A stretch of 64,000 nucleotides of DNA from Blastomussa wellsi (taxonomy: Eukaryota > Cnidaria > Anthozoa > Scleractinia > Plerogyridae). The notes under the pieces were generated by a model, which was given only the letters and a program-made list of their open reading frames with translations, did not search any database and was not told the origin of the DNA. The translations under genes and the position numbers were made by a program. This document shows positions 35,201-43,975 of this stretch, in pieces (position 1 is the first letter of the stretch; every line of letters starts with the position of its first letter). The stretch covers positions 27,974,932 to 28,038,931 of the forward strand of contig OX393562.1 of the NCBI GenBank assembly GCA_947652115.1. The letters are read 5' to 3'.

Positions 35201-37462
35201 AAAATGCAAAAAAAGTGCGTCTTTCAGTAGACGTTGTAAAGCAGTGCAGTAGAGGACAGTGGGGCATTCCATTTTCAATCCGAACCCCCCCCCCCCCTTT
35301 CCCCTATTGAAGAGGTCCATCAGAATTCGACTGGTAGGAATCTTCAGTTCAAAGGCAGCGACAAAAATGTGAAGGGGTGGGAAAGGTTTTTTTAAAGGGT
35401 TCAGACAAAAAATCCGACTAGTAGGAATCTACTCATCCACACCCCGGGGTTGGATCGTAAATGGAGCGTCCCAGTCTAAGTTGCCTATGGCTTGTGAAGA
35501 CTGTTGTGCTGGGGTCTCAACCTTTTTGACTCGCCCCATTTCATTTTGTCTATAAATATTCGACAGCAGGTTTAAGCATATGAGCGTACTCAGTGATCGC
35601 TATCCATAAATACTCAATCACTTATGAATCTTCATGCAAAAACGTCTTACAAAAATCAAACATGACTGATACTTGGACTGCCACTGATAATTATTTTTCT
35701 GTGTTTAAATTTCTTCAAATGCTAGGAAGAATCTGACTGTGCGTATAGTGTATCGATATGGCCAAAGCAAAGCTCCAAGAGTGCTCAAGTTAGCGAAATG
35801 TCCAGAATTCTGTGCTCTTGATGACTTCATTAAGTAAGTATTTCAGGTCAAGTCACCATCAAGAGTTTTCAATTTGCAGGTAACAAGAAGTTATGTGCTT
35901 TTGCTTCCTGTTTTAGAGGTGTTTACAGTGTTTTGGCCACTGTCTGTTTCAGAGGGTAGTTTCGTACTTTTGATTACCTAGCGCAGTGTCAAACGTCTCT
36001 TCCATTGATTCCATTTATACAAGTTGTGAGAATTTAATGGTAGATCAGTGCTCTCTAGTGCAAGATTTTTTAATTTTCATCCCGGCCTGTCTTCTTAACA
36101 ATGCATTGTTGTTATCTTGTCTTATCTGAAATGAAACTGTTCGTTTGTTTTGCTTCATTAGAAAGACAGCTGATGTTATTCCTGAAGATATTGACAAGGC
36201 TTGTCATGTGGAAGAAGAGAAGTGCTTCAGGACCGTAGTCTACAAAAGTAAGTGGAACTGAATACTGTTGCTATGCAACCCGATTTGTTTTACTTCATTG
36301 AGTCTTACCTGCGGATGCAGTCGGTTCTTGCCTGTGATGGTGGTAAGCGACAAGAGAGTGGCTGCTTACTTAATGTGATGTTAGAGTCGAGTTTTGTGAC
36401 AATTTTGTTTCTTCCAAAGTACACTCAGGCTATGGAAAAGGTAATTAATTTATGATGACAAGCGTCACCATACACGCAACGATCAGCACTATCTAATTGT
36501 CTGAGTGAAAGCAAAGTCTGAGTGAAAATAGAATGCAAATTACTGGACCCCAGGGAGACTCCGAAAACATCAGCATTTTCTGAGAAAAATAGAAGGAATG
36601 TAGGCAATGTTTTCATTTCAAAAGTCATTTAGGATCACCGGCTTTCGCTCTTAAAGAAATCTTAAGAATCGTCCACAATTCCGGTTTGTTTGTCTGAGTC
36701 TTGCCTGAATCATGACGTCACACATGCGCTTCGCTATTGTGATCACCACTCATGCCTGCCAATTGCCATGCGTGCCTGACACACCTGCCTGACATGTTCG
36801 CTTGCCATGCATGTCCACCACTCATGCTCTCTACGCATTTTGTGGGGAGGGTATTTGAGTTTTACTGGGAGAGGGAACTGCTGATGCATTGCCCGACCTA
36901 TGTCAGGCCCATTCTTAATTAACAGCCAGGGTATCATGCACTTCTTGTGGAACAGTTGATGATGATGACGATATATATTTAACAATTATTCCACGAGCAC
37001 GAGCGCAGATGGTAGATAGGCAATGAGTTGGCTATAACCATCTCATATCCAACAAGCGTGAGTGGAATAATTGTTTTATTAAAAAAGCCCAAAAAATATT
37101 GTACAAACATTGCGCAAAATGCATTATTTCACGCGTACACCCACCATATTTGTAGGTCAGTGGTATATGAGCTCATATACCATTGCCTCTAAACCAATCA
37201 GAGCTCAGGAAATGCAATATACCATAGCTAGTTTTTAATAAATACCGGTATATATAGTTACTGACAACAGTTCATTTGCATTGCAGGTTTCTTGGCGGCC
37301 TTTGTTGCAGTGTCCATTTTACTGGTACTTATTTTAACGTGTCTGTGTATTCGATGCTGTCGTCAAAGATTTTGCCGCCGAAATAACTTAACTGTTTATA
37401 ATGATGATCTGCTGAAAGACGCACGGCTGTTGGATAGACCAGATTATGATTCAGATACATAG
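26293..37462 (+). CDS. histidine acid phosphatase A (lysosomal/prostatic type), 13 exons
   Basis: Exons: 26293-26403, 28308-28400, 28708-28803, 29100-29186, 29575-29640, 31349-31447, 32175-32261, 32638-32764, 33643-33722, 34880-34992, 35726-35833, 36162-36247, 37287-37462; 1329 bases, 442 residues. All borders are GT...AG and phases join cleanly. Residues 1 to about 28 are a signal peptide. RHGDRSP at 40-46 supplies the phosphohistidine (His41) and the HD pair at 283-284 the proton donor. A membrane helix spans about 386-406, then a basic RRNN stop-transfer and an acidic tail ending DYDSDT. Known family: type I membrane acid phosphatases delivered to lysosomes or the cell surface. The tandem paralogue at 49283 has identical exon lengths. 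The first ATG follows the conserved AAACTGAAA leader. Confidence 0.94.
27240..27428 (+). mobile_element. LINE 3' tail with (TTG)n in intron 1 of phosphatase A
   Basis: GTGTAAATAAAGATTTG followed by TTGTTGTTGTTG. This is the poly(A)-signal-plus-microsatellite tail seen with other truncated LINEs here. No coding part remains. Confidence 0.45.
30735..31005 (+). repeat. two tandem CCAAT-rich repeat units in intron 5 of phosphatase A
   Basis: TTTTGGTTTTACTCCTGATT then GGTTGAAAAGGTG occurs twice (about 30800 and 30940), each after a (C)ACTCGAGTCA/GGATGAGTCA motif and followed by TTTTTAAACCAATC. Units are about 135 bp. Related to the copy at 19920-20110. Confidence 0.6.
31020..31320 (-). repeat. 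tRNA-derived SINE copy 3
   Basis: Minus-strand copy: CCGGAGCTTATCCTGG, GGGTTACCCCCAGC and TACCCATTTATTCACCTGG, then a B-box-like segment near 31220. It ends about 30 bp before exon 6 of phosphatase A. Confidence 0.7.
31741..31925 (+). repeat. (GTCT)n-rich tract in intron 6 of phosphatase A
   Basis: Degenerate TGTC/GTCT repeats. Intron 6 of phosphatase B holds a similar tract (55210-55295), indicating that introns as well as exons were duplicated. Confidence 0.6.
32860..32958 (+). mobile_element. LINE 3' tail in intron 8 of phosphatase A
   Basis: GCATAAATAAAGTTGACTTG followed by ACTTGACA, a poly(A)-signal-plus-short-repeat ending resembling 10090-10125. No coding part seen. Confidence 0.4.
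33248..33462. mobile_element. MITE in intron 8 of phosphatase A
   Basis: GCCTAAGTGTGGCCACCCAA at the left mirrors TTGGGTGGACACACTAAGGC at the right, with GAGAGTGCAAATTTGTT mirrored by AACAAATTTGCGCTCTC inside. The right half recurs at 57846-57985 in intron 9 of phosphatase B, so the two insertions were independent of the duplication. Confidence 0.65.
33793..34478. mobile_element. inverted-repeat element in intron 9 of phosphatase A
   Basis: GACTTAGTCTTGCCCCAAGT then CGCTGG at the left mirrors CGAGCGACTTGGAGCAAGTC at the right. An internal perfect hairpin TCACTGGTGGA-AAAA-TCCACCAGTGA lies at 34289-34314. No transposase was seen. Confidence 0.55.
36970..37245. mobile_element. inverted-repeat element in intron 12 of phosphatase A
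   Basis: AACAATTATTCCACGAGCAC (36980) is mirrored by GTGAGTGGAATAATTGTT (37059-37076), around ATGAGTTGGC/GCCAACTC-like inner sequence. It is followed by CCAATCAGAGCTCAGGAAAT, a landmark also seen in part near 8890. The boundaries are approximate. Confidence 0.45.
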
Positions 37463-37504
37463 CAGTCAAGCAGGAACTAGATTTCTAATGTTTTTCGGTG
37501 GCTT

Positions 37505-37690
37505 ATGGTACTTTGCGAAACGAAACGAAACGAAACGAAATGGTACTTTGCGAAATGGTACTTTGCGAAATGGTACTTTGCGAAATGGTACTTTGCGAAA
37601 TGGTACTTTGCGAAATGGTACTTTGCGAAATGGTACTTTGCGAAATGGTACTTTGCGAAACGGTACTTTGCGAAACGGTACTTTGCGAAT
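37505..37690 (+). repeat. 15-bp minisatellite, main cluster
   Basis: The unit TGGTACTTTGCGAAA starts at 37505, is extended by four CGAAA blocks, and then runs as ten head-to-tail units from 37541 to 37690; the last two begin CGG. It starts 43 bp after the stop codon of phosphatase A, so it is probably in the 3' UTR. Because 15 is a multiple of three and no frame has a stop, all six frames are open. Confidence 0.95.
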
Positions 37691-38135
37691 AATAACTTCT
37701 GCTAACCCGTTGGCGTGTTCTCTCATCCTTCACTCGTGTTGTCACCGGCAGCATGGCTTCGATCGATCGTTCATGGCGCTCTCTCCTTCCGATTTCGATC
37801 GCGAAGGCCTCGGATATTTCCGCGAAATTTGACCTCTCAGCGGTGGCCCGCTTCTCATAGGTAGGCTTATTCACCAGAAGCAACACTCTGCTCCCTGTTA
37901 CGCTACGTTCAGAGTGAGAGTGCGTTGGCTGCCATCTTGTTTTGCGTGGTCACTGGAAAAATTGAACAGGCCTTTGGACTGGACTTCAGACACTATGGAC
38001 AATACGGATCGGACCCCACATAAGACAACTGTACTGGTATGCATATGGTCCAATTGGCTCTCCAGGCCAGAGCTTATTCTGGCATCCTTAACAACAAGCA
38101 GATGGGATTGGATTCTTGTCCATTGCACACATTGT

Positions 38136-38190
38136 ACGGTACTTTGCGAAATGGTACTTTGCGAAACGGTACTTTGCGAAATGGTACTTT
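38136..38190 (+). repeat. 15-bp minisatellite, second cluster
   Basis: Three to four units of (C/T)GGTACTTTGCGAAA, the last decayed to TGGTACTTTTCACAA. It is separated from the first cluster by about 445 bp of unrelated sequence. Confidence 0.85.
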
Positions 38191-38195
38191 TCACA

Positions 38196-38201
38196 AATAA
38201 A
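38196..38201 (+). terminator. candidate poly(A) signal for phosphatase A
   Basis: First clear AATAAA downstream of the stop at 37462, just after the second minisatellite cluster. Using it would place both clusters in the transcript. Confidence 0.35.
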
Positions 38202-38373
38202 AAGTGCAGAAGATCTTTTATAACACCCGAAAGATTCAAGTACCTCTATTTGCAAATGACTGCAGTCTGTCAGAGCGGCGAAATTAGCAGTGTTACCCTG
38301 GTGTTAATCAGTATCGGAAATACACATGGCTGTGTAACCACGTAGCAACGTCAGACTTTACAGTTTCGAAACG

Positions 38374-38573
38374 NNNNNNNNNNNNNNNNNNNNNNNNNNN
38401 NNNNNNNNNNNNNNNNNNNNNNNNNNNNNNNNNNNNNNNNNNNNNNNNNNNNNNNNNNNNNNNNNNNNNNNNNNNNNNNNNNNNNNNNNNNNNNNNNNNN
38501 NNNNNNNNNNNNNNNNNNNNNNNNNNNNNNNNNNNNNNNNNNNNNNNNNNNNNNNNNNNNNNNNNNNNNNNNN
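38374..38573. other. assembly gap, 200 N
   Basis: Exactly 200 undetermined bases. It interrupts the tyrosine recombinase of the DIRS element; any frame read across it is artificial. Confidence 1.
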
Positions 38574-38890
38574 TGGCAGACTTGTAAAGTGCAATAGTTC
38601 TGTATTCTAAGTCCTTTTGTGTAAGCGATGCAAGAAACGCAAGGACATCTGTTACAGGAGCTGAAATGGGACAGACACTCCGTTGAGAACACCAGCTAAC
38701 CCATGCCTTCCAGGGGCCTGCATATCGTTTCTGGGTGGCGGTTGCCCACGACGCCAACAGGATGTCAATAACCTCCTTTGAAAAGCCTGTTGCCTCGTAA
38801 CGATCCCTGATAGGGGCCAGACGGCTAGGTGAAGTGATCGCCACAGAGGATGTTGAGCTGCAGGCAGAAATGGAAGGGACAGCAAGGATG
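38574..38890 (-). pseudogene. DIRS tyrosine recombinase, N-terminal part
   Basis: Minus-strand frame reading LAPIRDRYEATGFSKEVIDI, then ATQKRYAGPWKAWVSWC and VTDVLAFLASLTQ: the SAM-like core-binding domain of DIRS recombinases. The catalytic domain (R..HRY) would lie in or beyond the gap and cannot be seen. It overlaps the end of the RNase H frame in a different frame. Confidence 0.75.
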
Positions 38891-40230
38891 GGTGCTGAGG
38901 AAGCAGTAGAGGTAGATCCACAAGCATCTGAAGGAGCTCCGGAAACCATGGTTGTCCGGCCCAGTTCGGGGCAATTACAAGAGCAGTTGCCTGGTCTGCT
39001 CGAATCTTGTTCAAGATCCGAGGAAGAAGAACTACAGGAGGGTGGATTAGGGACGTCCACCTGCTCCAGTCCTGGAGGAAGGCATCTACCGCTAGCGCTC
39101 CCGGGTCTGGGTACCTCGAAACATACTGGGGGACTTGGTGATTTAAGCGGGATGCAAAGAGATCCACTTCTGGTTTGTAAAACCTCTGACAGATGGATTG
39201 GAAGATTTCCTTGTCTAAAGTCCACTCTGTCCTGGTCTCTATCTGCCTGGAAGCTGTATCTGCTGCTGTATTCTGAATGCCAGGAATGTGCTGAGCTGTC
39301 AGGGATACTCCAGCATCCAAGGCCACTGCCCATAGCTCCAGGGCTTGGGCTGTGAGACCCGGGGAGCGTGTGCCCCCCCTCTTGTTGATGTAAGCCACTG
39401 CAGTGGTGTTGTCTATCCGCAAGTGAACATGTTTGGGTCCCAGGAGCTGAGGTGACAGAAAAGACTTCAGGGCTAGTGTTGCTGCTCGTAACTCCAAGAC
39501 GTTGATGTGCTCCTTCGCCTCTTCTACACCCCAGTGGCCTCCAGTAGATATCCCCTGGTATGTTGCCCCCCACCCTGTCTTCGACGCATCTGTCCAAATG
39601 GTAGTGTCGATAGGGGGAAGTTGAATTGGACAACCATTCACACGGCTGCTGTCCGAGACCCACCAGTTCAGGTCGTTCAAGGCTTGAGAGGTGAGGGGGG
39701 CTAGCACTCTCCTCTTGTGACCATACTGTAACACCGCACGCAGATGCATGCGTTGAAGGGCCCTGTAATGGAGTGGGGCAAGCAAGATTCCTGTCTGAGA
39801 AGCATGACTCATCCTTCCTATAAGGGTGGACAGAACATTCACTGCAACACTCCTTTGAGCAAGGAGGAGAGAACACGTGTCCAGGATGTTCATAAGTTTT
39901 GGTTGAGGCAGGGAGAGTGTCATTGTCCTGGAGTCCAGCTGGGCCCCGAGGAAGACTATCTGTTTGCAGGGGGTGGTTGAGCACTTCTCTCTCCTCACCA
40001 GAAACCCCAGCTTCTCTAGGAAATCTGATCCTCCTGAGGTTCTACCTCCTTCACTGCTCCCTTGGTGACCAGATCGGCAATTGCCAGTTCCAGTCGGTGG
40101 CCCTCGGTGGGGTCCTTTGTATAAGTGATTCTTGTACGCCACTGTCTCGGGCGGCTGTGAAAGGGGATTTTGTACCCCTGTACAGTCTGTAACGTCCAAG
40201 CGTCTTGTGTAATTTGTTTCCAATTCTGAA
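38652..40230 (-). pseudogene. DIRS reverse transcriptase/RNase H, core deleted
   Basis: An N-terminal RT piece (QNWKQITQDAWTLQTVQGY, ending KGAVKEVEPQEDQ at about 40025) belongs to a frame that stops at 40016. The next frame takes over with FLEKLGFLVRREKC and FLGAQLD, which is the end of the RT domain. The catalytic palm with its aspartates is absent, so roughly 150-200 residues were deleted at about 40015-40035. RNase H (about 39615-39250) looks whole: TIWTDAS, VLELRAA, RIDNTT and IQNTAADTAS supply the acidic residues. After it comes the conserved DIRS segment with EVDLFASRLNHQ. Not competent for its own reverse transcription. Confidence 0.8.
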
Positions 40231-40301
40231 CATAAAATTGTAGACGGGTTGCTGATTTCTTGTGGGGGGGACAAATATTTGCTAGGCGTGGAAGTGGATA
40301 G

Positions 40302-41447
40302 TCAGCTTGTACTTGGTCTGACGCTGGGGGACTGGGAGGTGGTTCCTGCTCCTTCTGATTTTGATCGTTTGCCGGCTGGGTGGTAGCCAGACTTAGAGCC
40401 ATATGACCATCTCCGTTTCCCTCCACTCCTGTTGTAATCGGCGGATCGGTGATTGGGACGAAAGGGCTGGTCTCGTTTGAAGGTTGGCTTGGAGAAATGC
40501 TTGGCACTGGGAGTGCTGATAAGCTTGCTATTTGTTGCACTGTGGTCATGCTCGCTTTTGATCTTTGCATGAAACTTGTCTGGGAAGAGGTGCTTGTCTG
40601 CTGGGATACCTTCCTTCAGCGTACGTTTACCAACTTCCGTGAGGAACTCAGAAAAGCGTTTTTGCCTCCAGGTGTTCAGCCTGAAGTGGGCATTTCCGAG
40701 AAGAACGAGAGCATCTTCCAGTAGGTCCTTAATAGCATCAGGGTCCACGTCCTCACCCTCATCCTCCTTGCCCCCCTGTACATCATCAAGGGCTGTCAGG
40801 GCAGCTAGAAGAGGTCGAGCTGCCACTAGGAATGCCGATTGGCGTTCGGCAAGCCCATCATCAAAGGCAAAAAGCTCTTTTGTCTTGGTATAACCATGAC
40901 GTTTTTTGATGTCCTCTTTCATGCCCGCCTCCATTGAAGGGGCCACCAGTAGGGACTCGGTATCTTTAACTGAGGGATATGAAGTGGTTAACTCTTTCCA
41001 TTTCTCCTTCGTGAGCGCCCTGGAGAAGGCCTTTGTGGTGAAGGCCAGTAAATCTTCCGAGATAGTAGTTGTTTGCTCGCTCTTGTAGAATCTATCTCCG
41101 CGAGAGCTAGTCGGGGCCGAAGGGCTGACGGTTTTTGGCGGGTCTTCGGAGTCTTTGGTCTTAGTTTCACTCACTCCCGCCGGTGTCGGGTTGAAAAGGT
41201 TCTTCAGAACAGCTGGCATTGTTTTTGCTACAGCCATTTCCACTAGCTTCGCTAGGTCCGAAGATGGTTCACCGCTACCCGCCGATATGATCGGGTTAGA
41301 CGGTGTATTGTCATCCTACAAGGACAACAGAAGGCGGTCATTGACTCGTACCTTCAAACTTGAATCTTCTTGCTTTTAGGCCTATTAAGAAACCTACAAA
41401 ATCGAGAATTCGAAAGTACTTACGGTTGTAGATGTTTCCTCACTCAT
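40302..41447 (-). CDS. DIRS gag-like protein with a spliced leader exon
   Basis: The main frame ends at 40302; the first ATG in it is at 41243, but it is open back to an acceptor at 41316-41318. A 24-base exon MSEETSTT (41447-41424) with a GTAAGT donor joins it in frame, removing a 108-base intron and giving about 345 residues. The protein is charged, with AFSRALTKEKWKEL in the middle and a basic, glycine-rich tail (NRSGGKRRWSYGSKSGYH) suited to nucleic acid binding. The splice is inferred from the borders. The frame overlaps the start of the RT frame. Confidence 0.65.
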
Positions 41448-41765
41448 ATTTGACAATAAAGGCTAGTCGCCGAGTAAATATCGCCAAAGTTAGAAGAAAT
41501 TTCAGAAAACGTGGTCGGCCGAAACGGTGCCACAAAACGAAGAGGAATGGCGCATGCGCTTTGTTTCTTTTATATTGTGGTACCCAGGCCGCGCCGCGCG
41601 ACGTACTGCACCAGTATTGCGACTATCAGTCGGAGAGGGGTGAAGGAGAATATACATGTAGGTCTTCAACACTGCAAAGTTTGAAAAAATTCTACGAGAG
41701 CGTTTTTGAGAAAAAGCGAGTTAAATATTTTGCAGTCAAAATTTAAAAGTTCGACTCAGTATCTG

Positions 41766-41984
41766 TTAGTATGATGATTCCAGCGACTTCCTGCAGATTG
41801 AAACAATGTCCTTTCTACGTTTTATACCTTTGGCATAGAACAACTTTCCTGAAAGGTTTCGTCTAGTTTGCTTGACTAGATCTCTCTCTATGAACTCAAA
41901 AGTAATGTCTTTAATATTCACATTTTTCTCATAGAAGGACGTCTTTGATATGGGAGCATCTATGTAAAAACTAGTCGATAGCAT
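41766..41984 (-). CDS. unrecognised 72-codon frame in the left arm
   Basis: Begins MLSTSFYIDAPISKTSFYEK and is lysine- and arginine-rich in the second half. Its core is shared residue for residue with the frame in the other arm. Because the arms are near-identical, shared openness is not independent evidence of selection. Function unknown. Confidence 0.3.
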   Translation of the reverse strand: MLSTSFYIDAPISKTSFYEKNVNIKDITFEFIERDLVKQTRRNLSGKLFYAKGIKRRKDIVSICRKSLESSY

Positions 41985-42228
41985 GGCATGCTATCGATTG
42001 ATTCCATAGCACACAAATATGTAGAATATAGACAAAAGGGAAACTTATGAAATAAACCAGCTGTCGACAAAAAATCTGATAACGAAACTTTCCGTAACAA
42101 ATGCAAAGGTACCCTATATTTTTATAATTATTTCGCGCTCTTAAAATAGTTTTCTGGGAAAGCGCATAAAATGTTATACTTTCGATCTAGAGATTTAAAA
42201 AAAATTCTATTGACTAGTTTCTACATAG

Positions 42229-42414
42229 ATGCTCCCATATCAAAGCCGTTCCTTCTATGAGAAAAATGTGAATATTAAAGACATTACTTTTGAGTTCATA
42301 GAGAGAGATCTAGTCAAGCAAACTAGACGAAACCTTTCAGGAAAGTTGTTCTATGCCAAAGGTATAAAACGTAGAAAGGACATTGTTTCAATCTGCAGGA
42401 AGTCGCTGGAATGA
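42229..42414 (+). CDS. unrecognised 61-codon frame in the right arm
   Basis: Begins MLPYQSRSFYEKNVNIKD and continues like the left-arm frame; it ends four residues earlier because of the 3-base indel. No known domain was recognised. Confidence 0.3.
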   Translation: MLPYQSRSFYEKNVNIKDITFEFIERDLVKQTRRNLSGKLFYAKGIKRRKDIVSICRKSLE

Positions 42415-42601
42415 TACTAACAGATACTGAGTCGAACTTTTAAATTTTGACTGCAAAATATTCAACTCGCTTTTTTCAAAAACGCTCTCATAGAATTTTT
42501 TCAAACGTTGCAGTGTTGAAGACCTACATGTATACTACAAGGGACCTTGATTCGTTTTAAAAGTTTAGGTCTCGATATCGAGAAAAAGGTCGATTTTCAG
42601 A

Positions 42602-42619
42602 AACCATGACGTCATGGTT
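42602..42619. promoter_or_regulatory. 18-bp palindrome with a CRE-like core
   Basis: AACCATGACGTCATGGTT is a perfect palindrome containing TGACGTCA, the full CREB/ATF site. Whether it serves a promoter is unknown; the next gene start is 1.36 kb away. Confidence 0.35.
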
Positions 42620-43104
42620 CACGGCTTGTGCATTTTGAGGATAAATTTTTCAAATTTGTCATTTGCAATCGTTAATCTGTCTCAATCTTCTCCATCCATA
42701 ACCATCCTTGTTCCTCTTTGGTTTAGTATCACCCCTTTGTGGGTTTTCTTCCTTAGTAAACTATTAGTTTTAGGCTTCTTACGTTTTAAGGGCAATTTGG
42801 TTCGTCGCAAAAAACGACTCAGGATATCGTGACGTATGCAAATTAGCGAAGAAATGGTATCCAATAACAAAAACAACAACAACAACAATATTTTTATTAC
42901 TTCAGAATTAGGTCTTAATCTCAGGTCTTAATCCGCAGGTAGCAACGCTAATCGAGGCGGGTCAGTTTAATCAGGAAAGAAAGAGAAAGAAAATACACAC
43001 TAAAAAAATGCAAATACGTAATAATTAAATACGAAAACAGAATAAATATACAGAAATCAGCTGCAACGTAGTAGGTTTATGAGAGGTAGATAAATAAGAA
43101 TCAA

Positions 43105-43116
43105 TGCGCATGCGCA
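43105..43116. promoter_or_regulatory. NRF1-like site
   Basis: TGCGCATGCGCA is a perfect palindromic match to the NRF1 consensus, common in core promoters of animal genes. It lies 24 bp left of the transposon that separates it from the GTPase start. Confidence 0.45.
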
Positions 43117-43140
43117 TGTGCACCAGCTGACTATCCCTTA

Positions 43141-43944
43141 TGCGTGGTTCAATTCTGCGTGTTACCATCCACTACCCCCGGGCACACTCCCGGGCATTTG
43201 CTATTTTTTCCTTATTTAGCGGTCTATTCCCCACCCCCGGGACAGTAAAAGACAATTCCTCACCCCCGCGACTCCTCATCGACCACAAGTACAATATACG
43301 TCATTTTTTGTACAAAATCGAGATAAATTAAAAAATACTGATTTCTGTAAAAATAGCAAAAGAAGACGTTTTTTCAAGACCTAAACTTTCTGAAAACGAC
43401 CGCAAAGTCCCCCGCTGCACGCGACTTAGCCACTTGTTATCACAAACGTCGTCGTTTATAAAGTTACGAGGGCCGACTTGTTGCAGGTCTACTCACGAAT
43501 TTGAACGCTTTTCTAGACTATATACACAATGAATAACAGATACTACACATATAGCATAGCAAATCATGAAGACTGTATTTTATAGAGAAAACTGAAGGAA
43601 AAATCTAACCGTACGTCTCACCACTTCCTTGAAAGAATGGGAAAGAACGTTAAGGAGCTTGCAACCAGCGAACAGAACGATAGAGGGAAAGCAAAAAACC
43701 TTCAAAAGCATATTTAAATTTTAAAAGATTATTCTTCTCTAACCATAGGCTACAAATTTTACAGATAGTGTCAACTCGGTAAGTGACATACCAGGAAGAA
43801 ATCGAGATCGAGGGTACTTTTGATTTGCCTCCCTCCCCTCCCCGGGACATGGCCCCTTAAAACAATTCCCCACCCCCAGGCTGAGAGGGGGTGGGGTTGG
43901 CCGTGGGGGGGGGGGGATGGTTACAGGTAAAATTGAACCACGCA
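43141..43944. mobile_element. DNA transposon (804 bp) beside the GTPase start codon
   Basis: TGCGTGGTTCAATT at 43141 mirrors AATTGAACCACGCA ending at 43944. GTTACCATCC (43160-43169) mirrors GGATGGTTAC (43915-43924). TTA flanks both sides (43138-43140, 43945-43947). The interior has C- and G-rich blocks (ACCCCCGGG, GGGGGTGGGG) and no transposase. It looks like a non-autonomous element with a 3-bp TTA duplication. Confidence 0.7.
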
Positions 43945-43975
43945 TTAACGGCGAGAGCATTTATCCCTGTTCAAC

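Larger units (their letters stand above)
38574..41450 (-). mobile_element. DIRS-type retrotransposon, internally deleted
   Basis: Minus-strand order: gag-like frame, reverse transcriptase/RNase H frame, tyrosine recombinase. These are the hallmarks of DIRS elements, which integrate with a recombinase instead of an integrase. The reverse-transcriptase core is missing and the recombinase runs into the gap. The left boundary is therefore unknown, and the terminal repeats were not identified. It lies between phosphatase A and the GTPase gene. Confidence 0.85.
41651..42534. repeat. large inverted repeat, arms 326 and 323 bp, loop 235 bp
   Basis: 41651-41976 is the near-perfect reverse complement of 42212-42534, with few substitutions and one 3-base indel. 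Both arms keep an open frame encoding SFYEKNVNIKDITFEFIERD and RRNLSGKLFYAKGIKRRKD, on opposite strands (41984-41766 minus, 42229-42414 plus). The loop starts with the palindrome CGATAGCAT-GGC-ATGCTATCG (41976-41996). The peptide was not recognised. It could be a foldback transposon, a young inverted duplication, or a mis-join next to the gap-containing region. Confidence 0.85.

Noticed and set aside
37446..37886. Several overlapping long open frames on both strands with pentapeptide repeats
   Set aside because: They come from a 15-bp tandem repeat without stops in any frame; there is no composition or splice evidence for a protein.
38308..38692. Open frames running through the N gap
   Set aside because: The 200 undetermined bases contain no readable codons, so continuity across them is artificial.
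38834..39355. 173-codon frame on the plus strand
   Set aside because: It is the antisense shadow of the DIRS RNase H and recombinase frames, which have recognisable motifs.
40449..41379. Several plus-strand frames of 60-105 codons
   Set aside because: Antisense of the DIRS gag region; no motif or start context.
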